Below are positions 9,857-20,027 of a stretch of 64,000 nucleotides of DNA, in pieces. The stretch comes from Prostheceraeus crozeri (lineage: Eukaryota > Platyhelminthes > Polycladida > Euryleptidae): the NCBI GenBank assembly GCA_907163375.1, contig CAJQUW010011064.1:59965-123964 (forward strand), written 5' to 3'. The notes under the pieces are model-generated. The model had not been told where the DNA came from. It ran no database searches and saw nothing but the letters and a program-made list of their open reading frames with translations. Numbering within the stretch: position 1 is the stretch's first letter; every line of letters begins with the position of its first letter. The position numbers were made by a program, and so were the translations under genes.

Positions 9857-10033
9857 ATGGGACATCGGAGATGTCTTCCAGGGCTTCGCCCGTACCAGAT
9901 GGAAGATATTTATTTAGCGATACTGATGAATTTAACGAAATAGATGAATTTGATGAAGCCGTAACAGATATAAAATATTTATTTAATGAATCTGTACACG
10001 GGACATCAAAGATGTCTTTCAGGGCTTCGCCCG
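9857..10033. repeat. Two double-hairpin repeats near the PolB start
   Basis: The units at about 9857-9892 and 9997-10033 pair GGGACATC..GATGTC with GGGC-TTC-GCCC and read as GTSEMSSRASPV and GTSKMSFRASPV. At the same two sites element C has GAACC-GAA-GGTTC as the first hairpin instead. The second hairpin is shared. Element C has a third unit between them (about 59630-59659) that is missing here. Confidence 0.8.
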
Positions 10034-11044
10034 TTGAATATAATGAAACCGATAAAACTTTTTCTGATATTCTAACCAACTTTTATAATATATTTAAGAA
10101 ATCTTTCAAATGTTATATGAATGTAGAAGTACTTTATACAAAAAATGGACCTGATGGAATTCCTGAAGAAATAATACAAGGACATTTTACAAATTCACAA
10201 GAAATTCATAATGTAAATGATATACAACCCATATTTGAATCGATGATACTTAAATTAGAAAATTGTATAATTGAAGCCCAGTTACGTGAATCTGGTTGGA
10301 GATTTGTTAAAATACTATCTAAGAAAATAGTAATTGATAAATATAAAAATAATACTGGTGGTAGTTATGTTTCTTTACCTTTCAGTTCACCACAAATAAT
10401 CAACATAAAAAATGAAGATGATTATTGTTTTCTGTGGAGTATTATAGCACATTTACATCCTGCAGAATATCATAAAGAAAGACTAAGTCATTATAATAAA
10501 GAAGAATACATAAAGGAATTTGATCTTTCTGATGGCTTAGATGAATTTCCATATGATTATAATAGGTTAATAAAGTTTCATAAAAAGAATAAAAATTTAA
10601 TAGAAGTAAATGCTTTTGAATTAAATGTGAATTATGTTTCTATTGGTAAAATTATTCCACTTTACTCAGATTCAAAAAAATTTTATTTGAATAATAAAAA
10701 TTTATGTCAATCAGAAATAGTATATAATGATAGAGGAAATTACATGCATCATAATATTTTTTACCAAGGAAAAATAATATGTACTGAAAAATTTGAACTT
10801 GTTAAAACACTATCACCAATAATGATTAATCATAATAATTATAAAGGACGTACTGATGATTATAATTACAAATATTCATCTTTATCTTCAGAATATCAAC
10901 AAAAATTAGAAAATTTAAATAAAAGTTTACAAAAATGTAAAATAGATTATCAACAACAAATAAAAATGTTGCTACAAGAATATCACCATAAATATCAAAA
11001 TGAGATAGAAACAATTCAAAAATTAAATGAAGAAAATAATAAAG

Positions 11045-11131
11045 AATCGGCTAAAGCCAGAGGAGCTTCGCTCCGATTAAATAATGAAGAAAATAAAGAA
11101 TCGGCTAAAGCCAGAGGAGCTTCGCTCCGAT
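11045..11131. repeat. Two identical hairpin repeats in the PolB coiled coil
   Basis: Each copy combines GGCT-AAA-GCC and GGAGC-TTC-GCTCC and reads as ESAKARGASLRLN; the two are separated by about 23 bases. The corresponding part of element C (about 58500-58560) has ordinary Glu/Asn/Lys-rich coding sequence and no hairpins. Confidence 0.8.
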
Positions 11132-11987
11132 TAAATGAATGTTTAAAAAAATGTCTACAACAATATAAAGAACAATATGATAAAGAATATATTTATCAGC
11201 TACAAATATTAAATCAAAATTATCATCAAAATACATTTAATATTACAAAAGAAATTAATGAAACACATGAAATATATCAAGATAAATTTGAAAAACTAGA
11301 ACAGTCAAAACAACCAGCACAAGCGAATATATTATATTATCAGGGTCATTTTATATTGTGTAAAGATGTTTCTATATTTACAAAAGCTTCAGATAATAAA
11401 AATTTTCCTTGTCTTCAATGTATGACAAGTTTTAGAACTTTAGAAGAAATGAATAGACATTTGGAGAATTGCCAACAAAATGAAGCAGTTCAAAATACTT
11501 TTCCTAAAGATGATTATTTAAAATATAATAAATGGTATTTTAAAAATAAAGTACCCTTTACTATTATTGTGATTTTGAAGCATATAATGTTAATATGACA
11601 CAAAATCGAACGGAAAGTTCCAGGGCTTCACCCGATTCTGAAAATTATAATTCTGAAAAAAGTGCACCTGGAAAAAGTTCAGCTGAACAAAGTAAAGAAA
11701 AATATTTATTTGAACAAAAACCATTATGTTGGGGAATGTACATTCATTCAAATTATCCTGAATTATTTAAATCAGAATATTTACAATACTATGGTGAAGA
11801 TAGTTCAGAAATGTTTACAAAGAAAGTAGAAGAATTACAAAACTATTTTTCACAATTGCTTGAAACAAATAAACCAATGATGCCATTAACAGAAAAAGAA
11901 AAATTAAATTTTATTAATGAAACAAAATGTTATTACTGTGGAAGAGAATTTACAAAAAATTATAAAAATGGCAAAGGTAGATATCTT

Positions 11988-12016
11988 GACAAGCGAAGCG
12001 ACGGCTCTGCCGTCAA
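11988..12016. repeat. In-frame hairpin repeat, empty site in element C
   Basis: A GAC-GGCTCT-GCC-GTC type palindrome adds eight codons between GRYLDK and VKDHDH. At the same position in element C (about 57640-57655) the two flanks are joined directly, a net difference of 24 nt. Confidence 0.8.
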
Positions 12017-12391
12017 GGTAAAAGATCATGATCATCTAAATGGATTATATAGAGGTGCAGCACATAATTCTTGTAATCTTAATGCTAATAAATTTAAATA
12101 TAACTTTGTTCCTCTATATTTCTACAATGGTTCTAAATATGATTTCCATCTAGTAATGAAAGATTTATTTTCATCTGAAAAATAACAACAACAACAAATA
12201 AATGTACTATGTAAAACAGAAGAAGAATATTTTTCAATGCAATTAGGTTGCATTAGAATTTTAGATGCATTTAGATTTTTTACTCCTTATTCATTAGATG
12301 TTATGGGAAAAACTTTGAAATCTGAACAATGTAAAATATTAAATAAATATAATTTAAAACCTTTAAAAGGAATATTTCCGTATGAGTATAT

Positions 12392-12460
12392 AGCCTGCGG
12401 CTCACAGTCGAAGACTGATATAACTGGAGATAAAACCTGTGGTTCACAGTCGAAGACTGA
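12392..12460. repeat. Two hairpin repeats, one of them empty in element C
   Basis: Both read as CGSQSKTD and contain CAGTCGAAGACTG, a perfect hairpin with a 3-nt loop. The first is absent from element C, where the flanking codons meet directly: a net difference of 30 nt. The second is shared (about 57232-57252). Confidence 0.8.
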
Positions 12461-12766
12461 TTTTAATTCTGTGAATAAAATTATGGAAGAAGAACAACTT
12501 CCTCCAATAAATAAATTTAAATCAACATTAAAACAATCAAAATTATCTGACGAAGACTATGCAGAAGCTGAAAAAAATTGGAGAGAGTTAAATTGTAAAA
12601 CAATGTATGATTATACAATGAAATATCTACAGATAGATGTATTAATACTAGCTGATCTTTTTGAAAACTTTCGTGATATGTGTTTAGAATATTACGGAAT
12701 AGATCCATGTTATTGTTATTCTACACCAGGTTTAACATGGCTAGCAGGATTAAAACATACTGGTGT

Positions 12767-12800
12767 TCAAGCCGATGGCTCTAGGACAATGTCCGTTAAA
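12767..12800. repeat. In-frame hairpin repeat in the PolB exonuclease region
   Basis: An imperfect palindromic unit (CCGATGGCTCTAGGACAATG) is read within KHTGVQADGSRTMSVKLKHY. Element C reads KHTNVKLKHY at the same place, 30 nt shorter. Confidence 0.7.
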
Positions 12801-14327
12801 CTTAAACATTATAAAGAAAATACATATGATAAATTATTATTTTTTGAATCTGGAATTAGAGGTGGAGTTTCATCAGTTTTAGGTAATAGATATGTTAAAT
12901 GTTATAATAAGAAAGTAAATCCACAAGAATATGGAATAATGAAACCTTTATCTCCAGAAGAAAAAGAAAAAATATTAGAAATTTTTCGAACGAAACGAGA
13001 AGGAGTAGAACGTGAAAAAGCAATTGATGAATTCATGCGAGAAAACTATTTGTTATATTATGATTTTAATAGCTTATATTCTTCTTGCATGATACAAGAA
13101 TTACCAACAGGTGAGATGGAATGGTGTAATAATCTTAATTATCAAAAAACATATGATGGTGAAAATAATTTTGGTTATGTATATGAAGTTGATTTAGTAT
13201 ACCCTGATTATATAAAAGATAAAACAAAATATTTTCCTTTCTGTCCCGAAAACAAAATTCCTAATATAGAAGATTTTTCAGATTATCAAAAATCTTTAAT
13301 TCCTAAGAAATATAGGCCAACAAAAAAACTTATGTTAACACAAAGCAATAAAGGAAAGTATGTTGTTGAAGGAAGAATGCTAGATTGGTATTTAGATCAT
13401 GGAATGATTCTCACCAAAATACATCGAAAACTATTTTATCAAAAATCTAGGTGGTTAAAAAATTATATAGAGTTCAATATTGAAAAACGTAAAATAGCTA
13501 AAAGAAATAAAGATGATTTTGGAAACGTGTTCTTCAAATTAATGAATAATGCATTTTATGGTAAGACTTTAGAAAATGTGCGTAATAGACAAAATATTGA
13601 AATAGTTTATGATAAAGATAGATTTCAAAATTTAACAAGGAAACCTACATATAAAAGAACTACTAGATTTAGTGATGAACTATGTGCTGTACATTTACGT
13701 CGAATTAGCGTAAAACATGATAAGTTTAATTTTATTGGTTTCACTATATTAGAATTAGCTAAACTATTTATGTATAGATTTATATATGATTATTTAGCAC
13801 CTGCTTATGGCAAAAACTATAAATTACACTTTACAGATACCGATTCTGTTTTCTTAGAATTAACAATACCGTATAATTCTACACTTGATGAAGAAATAGA
13901 CAAAATAAAAGATATCATTCATCCTTCTGATTTATGTAAAGTAAAAGATGAATTAGAAGGAAATGAAGATTTCATAACAGAAGCTATATTTTTAAAATCT
14001 AAATGTTACTGTTATGATACAACTAATAATATTAAAACACATAAAACATTAAAAGGAATTTCAAAGGCATCAGTGGCTAATCAAATAACATTTCAAGATT
14101 ATAAAAATGTATTATTTAATAATGAAATAAAAACAGCATGTAATTATAGACTTAATTCAAAAAAACATAACATGTATTTAAAAGAAGAACATAAATTAGC
14201 ATTAGATCCATTTGATGATAAAAGAAAAATTTTACCTGATGGAATAACTACTGAACCTTTTTAATTTTCTAATTTCTAAGATAGACAAATTTGATATATA
14301 TATAAAATAAAAAAAAATATTGTAACA

Positions 14328-15113
14328 CTATATTTGTATATTTTTATCACTCCGCGAAAATATTTTCGATAACTCTTTCATGAATTTTTTATCAATATTA
14401 ATTGTAATGAAGCCATAATCTTTTGACCAAGCATTATTACACGATTGTTTAAATTCATCTTTATTTCTTACGCATAAATCTCTTAACAAATCACTTAAGT
14501 TTCTTGCATTTATTTCAAATAGTATAAATATATTTGCATTCTTTCTAATAACACTTCCGTCTAATGAATACATACTTTGTGTTAAATAAAACACACTACA
14601 GTTATTATGTCTACCTCTTGTGAAATAATTTCTCTGAACTGACTGATTTCTATCATTAACACAATCATCAAAAATTACACAATGTTTCATTGTTTTATCT
14701 AGTTTACTAGGATCTTGCATATTACCACTATCATCTATTAATTGTATCTTTATATGGTTATTTTTATTAGATTCTACTAACTGATTATTTTTTGCTGCTT
14801 CTTCACACCACGAACTTATTTCTTCTTCATCTTCAGATTTTTCATATTCTTTGAATAATGAAGCAATTGCTGTTTTTTTAAGATTATTTTAAAATCCATA
14901 TTTTAAAAATTGATAGACGGGTTGTTCTGCCGTTGTTGTATAAATTATAAGATTGTTATAATCCAAAAAATTTGGAGTCGTTAAAATTTTAAATAATAGA
15001 TACGTTTTTCCGCAACCTGATCTTCCACAAATAACTGACAAAACTTTATTAGATAAATTTGGATGATGATTAAATTTAAGTTTTTTTTTATTTAATGGTA
15101 GCACTTCACTCAT
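14328..15113 (-). pseudogene. ATP: FtsK/A32-type genome-packaging ATPase (ATP), not whole
   Basis: The span encodes the HerA/FtsK-superfamily ATPase that pumps element DNA into capsids. A Walker A motif (ICGRSGCGKTYLLFKIL), a Walker B motif (CVIFDDCVND) and the following sensor-like TRGRHNNCSVFYLTQSMYS are clear. The copies in D (44604-45372) and C (54553-55319) are almost identical in sequence. It converges on PolB with about 60 bp between stops. The gene is broken here. Confidence 0.85.
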
Positions 15114-15174
15114 TTTTTAATAAAAAAATTTTTTTTTTATTTTTTTATTTTTTGTTTCTAAAGAAGAAGAAGAA

Positions 15175-15265
15175 AATTAAACTTCTCTAGCTTCGCGTGG
15201 GAGTTTATACCTCTCGAACGGGAGTTTATACCTACCGAACGGGAGTTTATACCTCTCGAACCAAA
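15175..15265. repeat. Tandem short repeat at the penton gene 3' end
   Basis: GGGAGTTTATACCTCTCGAAC-type 23-bp units occur about three times in tandem across the penton stop. Elements C and D have a single unit at this place (GAGGTATAAACTCCCACGCG). Copy number therefore differs between the close relatives. Confidence 0.75.
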
Positions 15266-16035
15266 AGATCTATCATAATCTCTTCACCTCCAAAATTTAT
15301 TTCTTGTCCTTTCTCATCAGTGATTCTAATGCCAATGTTGTTAATAGTTTTTCTTGTAATAGGAAAATATATTAATGTTTGTGGAATTACATTTAATCTA
15401 TAACCAATGGGTACAGTAAAAGCTGGAAAACTGAATATTAAATTTGATAATTTACCATTTATATATCCTCCTTCAATAATGTCACAATGTACAACAATTG
15501 AATTTATTTCAGTTATTTCTGGAATCTTCTCACCTAAATGATAACCTTGACTATAGGTTTGTTTATTAAATCCTAATAGCTTTGACAATGATCTATCATG
15601 ATTAAAATCAACTTGATGATTTTCGTCTAAAGTAAGAGAAAATTTATTAACTGCCGGTTCAACTGCAAAATGTAATTGTTTCTTATCTTTAAATGATATA
15701 CCTAAATGTCTCTTAATTTCATTTGATATTGATTCAACTTCGTAAGAACCAGGAAGAAAAGTTAGTATTTTCCATGTTTTACCTTTATCAGTAGAATATC
15801 TAAATTGATCATTCGCATCTTTGATAACGTTTTGTATAGTGTTAAATGTAGAGAAACTAGTCAATGCAATTTGATAATTTTTATTTTGTTCTAAATGTAG
15901 AATGGGTTCTAAATTACAAGTGTGTGATGAAGTAGTTGTTATAATTTTTAACGTCGTACTAAATTTTGATGAACCCAAAATCTCTGTCAATTTTTCTAAA
16001 TGATCATTAATTTTGTCTAAATCTGCTGAACACAT
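15247..16035 (-). CDS. PENTON: Penton (minor capsid) protein, single jelly-roll type
   Basis: The frame is open for 262 residues, starting MCSADLDKINDHLEKLTEIL. The C-terminal strand pattern (PQTLIYFPITRKTINNIGIR, then DEKGQEINFGGEEIMIDLLV) is the usual ending of Polinton penton proteins, which occupy the fivefold vertices. The middle (LPGSYEVESISNEIKRHLG and KLLGF) matches the family pattern too. The copies in C and D differ at only a few residues. It is roughly half the length of the penton gene product of element B. Confidence 0.8.
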   Translation of the reverse strand: MCSADLDKINDHLEKLTEILGSSKFSTTLKIITTTSSHTCNLEPILHLEQNKNYQIALTSFSTFNTIQNVIKDANDQFRYSTDKGKTWKILTFLPGSYEVESISNEIKRHLGISFKDKKQLHFAVEPAVNKFSLTLDENHQVDFNHDRSLSKLLGFNKQTYSQGYHLGEKIPEITEINSIVVHCDIIEGGYINGKLSNLIFSFPAFTVPIGYRLNVIPQTLIYFPITRKTINNIGIRITDEKGQEINFGGEEIMIDLLVREV

Positions 16036-16059
16036 TTTTAAACTAAAAAAATTAAATAA

Positions 16060-16113
16060 ATATTATAGATAAAAATCGTAGATAAAAATCATAGATAAAA
16101 ATCATAGATAAAA
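16060..16113. repeat. 12-bp tandem repeat upstream of the penton gene
   Basis: ATAGATAAAAATC-type 12-bp units are repeated about four times between the penton and the next structural gene. Element C has a longer array at the same place (53517-53650). Element D lacks the array. Confidence 0.8.
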
Positions 16114-16114
16114 A

Positions 16115-16942
16115 TTAGAAACAACATATTTCAGCTACATTTTTATAATCCTCTTCATTTAGAATCTTCTTTTCTAACAGTCTTTTCAATATAGCATGAA
16201 TTTCATTGAAACTAGAATTATGTCCTTCTTTTATTGCAGATATTAAAATATTTAATCTATTTAGTAATTCTTGTGGATCATCTGGTAAAAATACAGTTGT
16301 TTCAGTTTTCTGTTTTTCAGATAAACCTTTCCCTACTTTAACTCCCGTTGATAATAAATTTTCTAATTGTTTATAACGTCTAAGAGATTTTACTGCACCA
16401 ACTCTGTCTAACATAGCTTTATATTTTATGAGATCTTCTACAGCATAATTATTTAAATCTGCTCCTCTTAAAAGATTAACAAAATTTCTATCTAAATTAA
16501 AGGGAGATTTATCTGGTGAAAAAATTAAACCTCGAAAAGGTTGTGGAAATATTTCTTTTTGTCCGAGATAAAATCTAGGTATTGTTTTTCCATCTATAAA
16601 TGAAATAGAATGTTCAAATTGCATAGATTTTGGTAATTTCTTATTAATGTTTGATTCTAGTAATCCATAGTCATCTAATATAGTTTTGTGCTCTGGATCT
16701 GTTATATCAATTTGTTTATCATTATTTGTAAGTTCTTTTTCAAGAGTTTTAAATGGTTTCATAGTTTTTTCAAAATCAGTTCTTACTTGCTCGGTTTGCT
16801 GCAGTTTTTCAAACATATCAGATTGAATACCAGCTTTTATCATTCTATGTTGAAGATGATTTTCTTTCATAATATTTTTATGTTTTATTAACTCTTCTAA
16901 TTGTTTTATTCTTTTAAAATTATCAGCTCTAATTTTATCCAT
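16115..16942 (-). CDS. Conserved Polinton structural protein (PC1-type by position)
   Basis: About 275 residues from MDKIRADNFKRIKQLEELIK; a longer in-frame start exists but this one matches the relatives. The N-terminal third is coiled coil; the middle has SISFIDGKTIPRFYLGQKEI; the C-terminal third holds FVNLLRGADLNNYAVEDLIK and helices ending at DPQELLNRLNILISAIKEG. Polintons usually encode one such protein beside the ATPase and penton genes, and element B has a positional counterpart at 35536-36180 with VEDLINHAV. Function unknown; an internal virion or scaffold role is an inference. Confidence 0.55.
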   Translation of the reverse strand: MDKIRADNFKRIKQLEELIKHKNIMKENHLQHRMIKAGIQSDMFEKLQQTEQVRTDFEKTMKPFKTLEKELTNNDKQIDITDPEHKTILDDYGLLESNINKKLPKSMQFEHSISFIDGKTIPRFYLGQKEIFPQPFRGLIFSPDKSPFNLDRNFVNLLRGADLNNYAVEDLIKYKAMLDRVGAVKSLRRYKQLENLLSTGVKVGKGLSEKQKTETTVFLPDDPQELLNRLNILISAIKEGHNSSFNEIHAILKRLLEKKILNEEDYKNVAEICCF

Positions 16943-17063
16943 TTTTAAAATATAATATTTGAATTTTGTGGTAACATTGGAATACAGCAAAAACATTTTA
17001 CTGAACAAATTATTTTTTTATTGCTTTGTTGTTTGACATCTTTTCGTTTAAAGTTTTCTCGTT

Positions 17064-17756
17064 TTAAGTTTTGTTTAATAAAGTTTTGCTTAAATTTTCG
17101 CTTAAAGTTTTTAGCTCTTCTAAAAAAATTTTGTCATTTTCTTCATTAGAAATTTTGCCATCACTAGAAATTTTGCCATCCTGTTTATTCTTATCATCAA
17201 CTTTTTCGGACTGTAATTGAAAGGTTTGATTTACTTCATTAGCTATTAGATCAAATTTTTCAATCTCATCTAACGTAATAACATTATCATCACATACTCT
17301 TTGAAAGTAGTAATGTAGTTTATCATAGACTTCTTTAATATGTAAATGCTTAGTTTTTAATGATTTTCGTTTCTTAGTTATTAAAGATTTATCTAACATT
17401 GTAACAAGTGAAGTTGCAAAAACGCCCGTACCTGTTAAAGCTGTAGCAACTACTGGAATTACTAAAACACCTGAAGATATAACAATTGTTAAAGCACCTA
17501 AACTTATTGTTAAGAATATGCCAATTCCTTGTGTTACATTCTTAACTTTAGTCCATCTCTTTCTTAATTTTTTATAATGCTCTAATCTTAATAATAATTG
17601 AGATTCCTTATCTTTCATATAGCGTACTCTATCTTTGTGTTTTTCAATGTTCATTTTTTCAATGTTAATCTTTTCAATGTCCATTAAAGTAGAACTACGT
17701 TCATATGATATTGAAGGATATATTCTTGCGGTTTCTTCCATTTTTGTTTCTTCCAT
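17064..17756 (-). CDS. Two-helix membrane protein
   Basis: The frame is open for 230 residues, starting MEETKMEETARIYPSISYER. Charged helices flank a hairpin of two membrane-spanning segments (GIGIFLTISLGALTIVISSG and VLVIPVVATALTGTGVFATS), followed by LHIKEVYDKLHYYFQRVCDD. The family is unknown to me, but the layout (charged arm, two helices, charged arm) recalls bacterial SLATT-type and holin-like proteins. Copies at 22152-22854 (D) and 51830-52525 (C) keep both helices. It is the last core gene before the cargo region, so it may be a virion membrane or lysis protein; this is inference. Confidence 0.6.
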   Translation of the reverse strand: MEETKMEETARIYPSISYERSSTLMDIEKINIEKMNIEKHKDRVRYMKDKESQLLLRLEHYKKLRKRWTKVKNVTQGIGIFLTISLGALTIVISSGVLVIPVVATALTGTGVFATSLVTMLDKSLITKKRKSLKTKHLHIKEVYDKLHYYFQRVCDDNVITLDEIEKFDLIANEVNQTFQLQSEKVDDKNKQDGKISSDGKISNEENDKIFLEELKTLSENLSKTLLNKT

Positions 17757-17774
17757 TTTTTAAAGAAATATTTT

Positions 17775-17953
17775 GAATAAATATTTTGAAAACAATCTTC
17801 TGAAATGCTATTTAAATCGAAATACGTAGTTGTTTGTTTGACGTATATTTCTAAGAACTCAGTCATGTTATTAACCTGAGGTAAAATATCACCTATATTA
17901 CTCAGTATAACTGTCGGATTTTCATCATTCATTTTAAATGAAATAAATTCCAA
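17775..17953 (-). other. Short copy of the protease gene start
   Basis: This stretch encodes MTEFLEIYVKQTTTYFDLNS, which resembles MSNINEFLKLYGTQTTTNFDL of the protease at the other end of element A. The match covers only the first 20 or so residues and then stops next to the membrane-protein gene. Element C has the same trace at 51653-51800. Confidence 0.65.
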
Positions 17954-18015
17954 TAACTGTAATAATGTCTACTTCTTGTACAGGAAAATGAAAACAACGG
18001 CAGTGTATTTTGCAT

Positions 18016-18435
18016 CAAATATAATAATACAACAATTAATCTTATCACACAATTGTACAATGTCAGTCCTCTACCATGAGACTGGAGAACAAAAGGAAAT
18101 TTAATTACATTTCAAAATAATCCAAAATGCAATACTACTAAGTTCCATGAATCATTCTTAAATACCAAATTTAATAATACAACAATCAATCTTATCACAC
18201 AATTGTACAATGTCAGTCTACTACCATGAGACTGGAGAACAAAAGGAAATTTAATTACATTTCAAAATAATCCAAAATGCAATACTACTAAGTTCCATGA
18301 ATCATTCTTAAATATCAAAGCTTATGTTACATACTGAAATATAGATCTATACAATAGCAGTCTCATGGTAGTAGACTGGAGAACAAAAGGAAATTTAATT
18401 ACATTTCAAAATAATCCAAAATGTGTTACTACTTA
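18016..18435. repeat. 150-bp tandem repeat downstream of the cargo gene
   Basis: Copies begin at 18016 and 18166 with an exact 150-bp period, and a third, diverged copy begins near 18316. Each contains GAGACTGGAGAACAAAAGGA and TTCCATGAATCATTC. The block lies in the 3' region of the cargo gene. Element C has a shorter version in inverse orientation at 51300-51590. Confidence 0.85.
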
Positions 18436-18519
18436 TAAATAAGTCTTCATAAATATGTATACATCAAATATGTATGTACATTGCACATATCTTAAAAAGT
18501 GAAACAACACAGTTAATGT

Positions 18520-19125
18520 TCATTCATCTTGGGAACCAAACCTAATTTCTTCTATAGTTGTCGGTTGATTCAATTTTTCTATATAAATTTTGATTTCTTT
18601 AAAATGTTTTCTAACAAAACTAATGGGCATTGATGAATTTAAAAATAATACGTGTTGTAGAATTAGATCTGATAAGTTCATCAAGAAATAACAATAACTT
18701 ACGTTATAGGAAATTCTAAATAGTTCCAAGTTTGCCACAAATCTGTTTTTTTTATTGTCACTCAATTCCAGAATTCTTTTAAATCCATAACCTTGATAAG
18801 CAGCACTTCTCAGCAACGACCCATGGTGCACTTTATCACTTGCAATCAGTTTTGAAATCATAGTAGCACTATCTTCGATGGTAATGAAATGTTCTTTTGT
18901 AACATTGAACTGAGGAATTGTAGTAGTGTTAAGATACTGTTCTATTTTTACTGTAATATCCTCCACTTGTTTTTGAGAGTCCAATTTGTTCTTCTTTCTC
19001 GATTGAATTTCTAACTTCCACTCTTCAAAGTATTTATTCGCAGTTTCCTTGTGCTCTTCTTTAATTAAGTTTAGTAAAATCGGCATGTAAAACGAAAAAG
19101 CTTCTGCGGCAGTACGTTTTGGCAT
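18520..19125 (-). CDS. Cargo gene of unknown function (about 201 residues)
   Basis: The protein starts MPKRTAAEAFSFYMPILLNL; an in-frame ATG nine codons upstream is also possible. It is helical and rich in Lys, Ile and Leu, with a conserved patch EDSATMISKLIASDKVHHGS followed by LLRSAAYQGYGFKRILEL. I recognise no family. Its DNA is less AT-rich than its neighbours, and it lies outside the core gene block, next to the right terminal repeat. It occurs in A and C but not in D, where the terminal region joins the membrane-protein gene directly. It therefore looks like an acquired passenger gene, host- or virus-derived. Confidence 0.55.
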   Translation of the reverse strand: MPKRTAAEAFSFYMPILLNLIKEEHKETANKYFEEWKLEIQSRKKNKLDSQKQVEDITVKIEQYLNTTTIPQFNVTKEHFITIEDSATMISKLIASDKVHHGSLLRSAAYQGYGFKRILELSDNKKNRFVANLELFRISYNVSYCYFLMNLSDLILQHVLFLNSSMPISFVRKHFKEIKIYIEKLNQPTTIEEIRFGSQDE

Positions 19126-19426
19126 TTTGCAATAAGGAAAGAAAACAGTCACTAGTTATGATTAATGGAATTGTAAATGAAGTCTTACTTCTACATGCTG
19201 CAATTATATGCCACGTCTTTACAAATGAATAAGTGGGTGTAGCAGCTGTTTGTTCTTTCATACATTGTTTCCTTTCAAATGTTTGAGTTGGAGGTCACAG
19301 CTCTTTACACTGAAATGCCTTTTATTCATAAATGCGAGAAGCAGATGTTCTCTACAATTGAGTGAACATCTGAGTGCAAAGCAGTAACAATAACAGGCAT
19401 TGTGAGAGATTGTGTTACATTCTTAA

Positions 19427-20021
19427 AGAAATATTATTAGTCACATGATATATTTTAAAAACCTGAAAGATGGATAAAATTCATGAATTTGAAATTCTCA
19501 ACTTTTATGATTTTTGGTGTCCTTGAACGGTCATGATTTAAGCAATGAAAATCGAACCGAAGGTTCTAGGGCTTCGCCCGATTGTAATTCTCAAATTTTG
19601 AGATTCTTAACTTTTATGATTTTTTCGGTGTCCTTGAACGGTCATGATTTAAGCGAGAAAATTGTAATTCTCAAATTTGTGATTCTTAACTTTTATGATT
19701 TTCGGTGTCCTGGAACGGTCATGATTTTGGGGGTGAAAATCGAACCGAAGGTTCTAGGGCTTCGCCCGATTGTAATTCTCAAATTTGAGATTTTGAAAAA
19801 TTTGAAAATTGGGTATTTTTAAAAACGCCCAAATTCATGAATTTATGTCGTTTTTAAAAATGTCATTTTTTGAAAAAATGGTATTTTTTGAATGGACTAA
19901 ATTCATGTATTTAGGTCTTAAAAACCTGAAAAAAGGACTAAATTCATGAATTTATGTCGTTTTTAAAGATACTATTTTTTTGAATTTTATGGTGTCCTGG
20001 AACGGTCTTTTACCCATTACT
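19427..20021. repeat. Right terminal inverted repeat of element A
   Basis: About 595 bp match the left end in reverse, lengthened by three tandem copies of a module holding GGTGTCC..GAACGGTCATGATTT. Two copies of the module contain the double hairpin GAACCGAAGGTTC-TA-GGGCTTCGCCC (about 19551-19582 and 19741-19770). The element ends at CCCATTACT, followed by the AATGAC duplication. Confidence 0.9.
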
Positions 20022-20027
20022 AATGAC

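Larger units (their letters stand above)
9604..14264 (+). pseudogene. POLB: Protein-primed family B DNA polymerase (PolB), not whole
   Basis: Recognisable parts in order: a C2H2 zinc finger at the start (FYCVLCKKKLQTKRSYQSHL); the Polinton N-terminal signature NIKNEDDYCFLWSIIAHLHP; a coiled coil; a second zinc finger (FPCLQCMTSF..HLENC); an endonuclease-VII-like Cys/His patch (CYYCGREF..DHDHLNGLYRGAAH); exonuclease remnants; and polymerase motif A (YYDFNSLYSS), motif B (KLMNNAFYGKTL) and motif C (HFTDTDSVF). It would copy the element from protein-capped ends. The gene is broken. It carries at least seven hairpin repeats read as short peptides, several of which are absent at the same place in element C. 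Confidence 0.9.
1739..20021. mobile_element. Polinton/Maverick element A, full length in span (fossil)
   Basis: The 18.3-kb element is bounded by inverted repeats beginning AGTAATGGGTAAAAGACC, with AATGAC at 1733-1738 and again at 20022-20027. A 6-bp duplication and AG...CT ends are the Polinton signature. It carries protease, integrase, two virion proteins, major capsid protein, fibre-like protein, PolB, packaging ATPase and penton genes. The perfect duplication and very similar ends suggest recent insertion. It is broken in about four places overall; most small genes are open. Element C is a close relative. Confidence 0.95.

Noticed and set aside
15197-15403. Plus-strand frame with TSRTGVYTYRTGVYTSRT repeats
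   Set aside because: It is the reverse of the 23-bp tandem repeat and the penton gene 3' end.
18016-18435. CRISPR-like array of regular repeats
   Set aside because: The units are 150 bp and directly adjacent without unique spacers; the context is a eukaryotic element.
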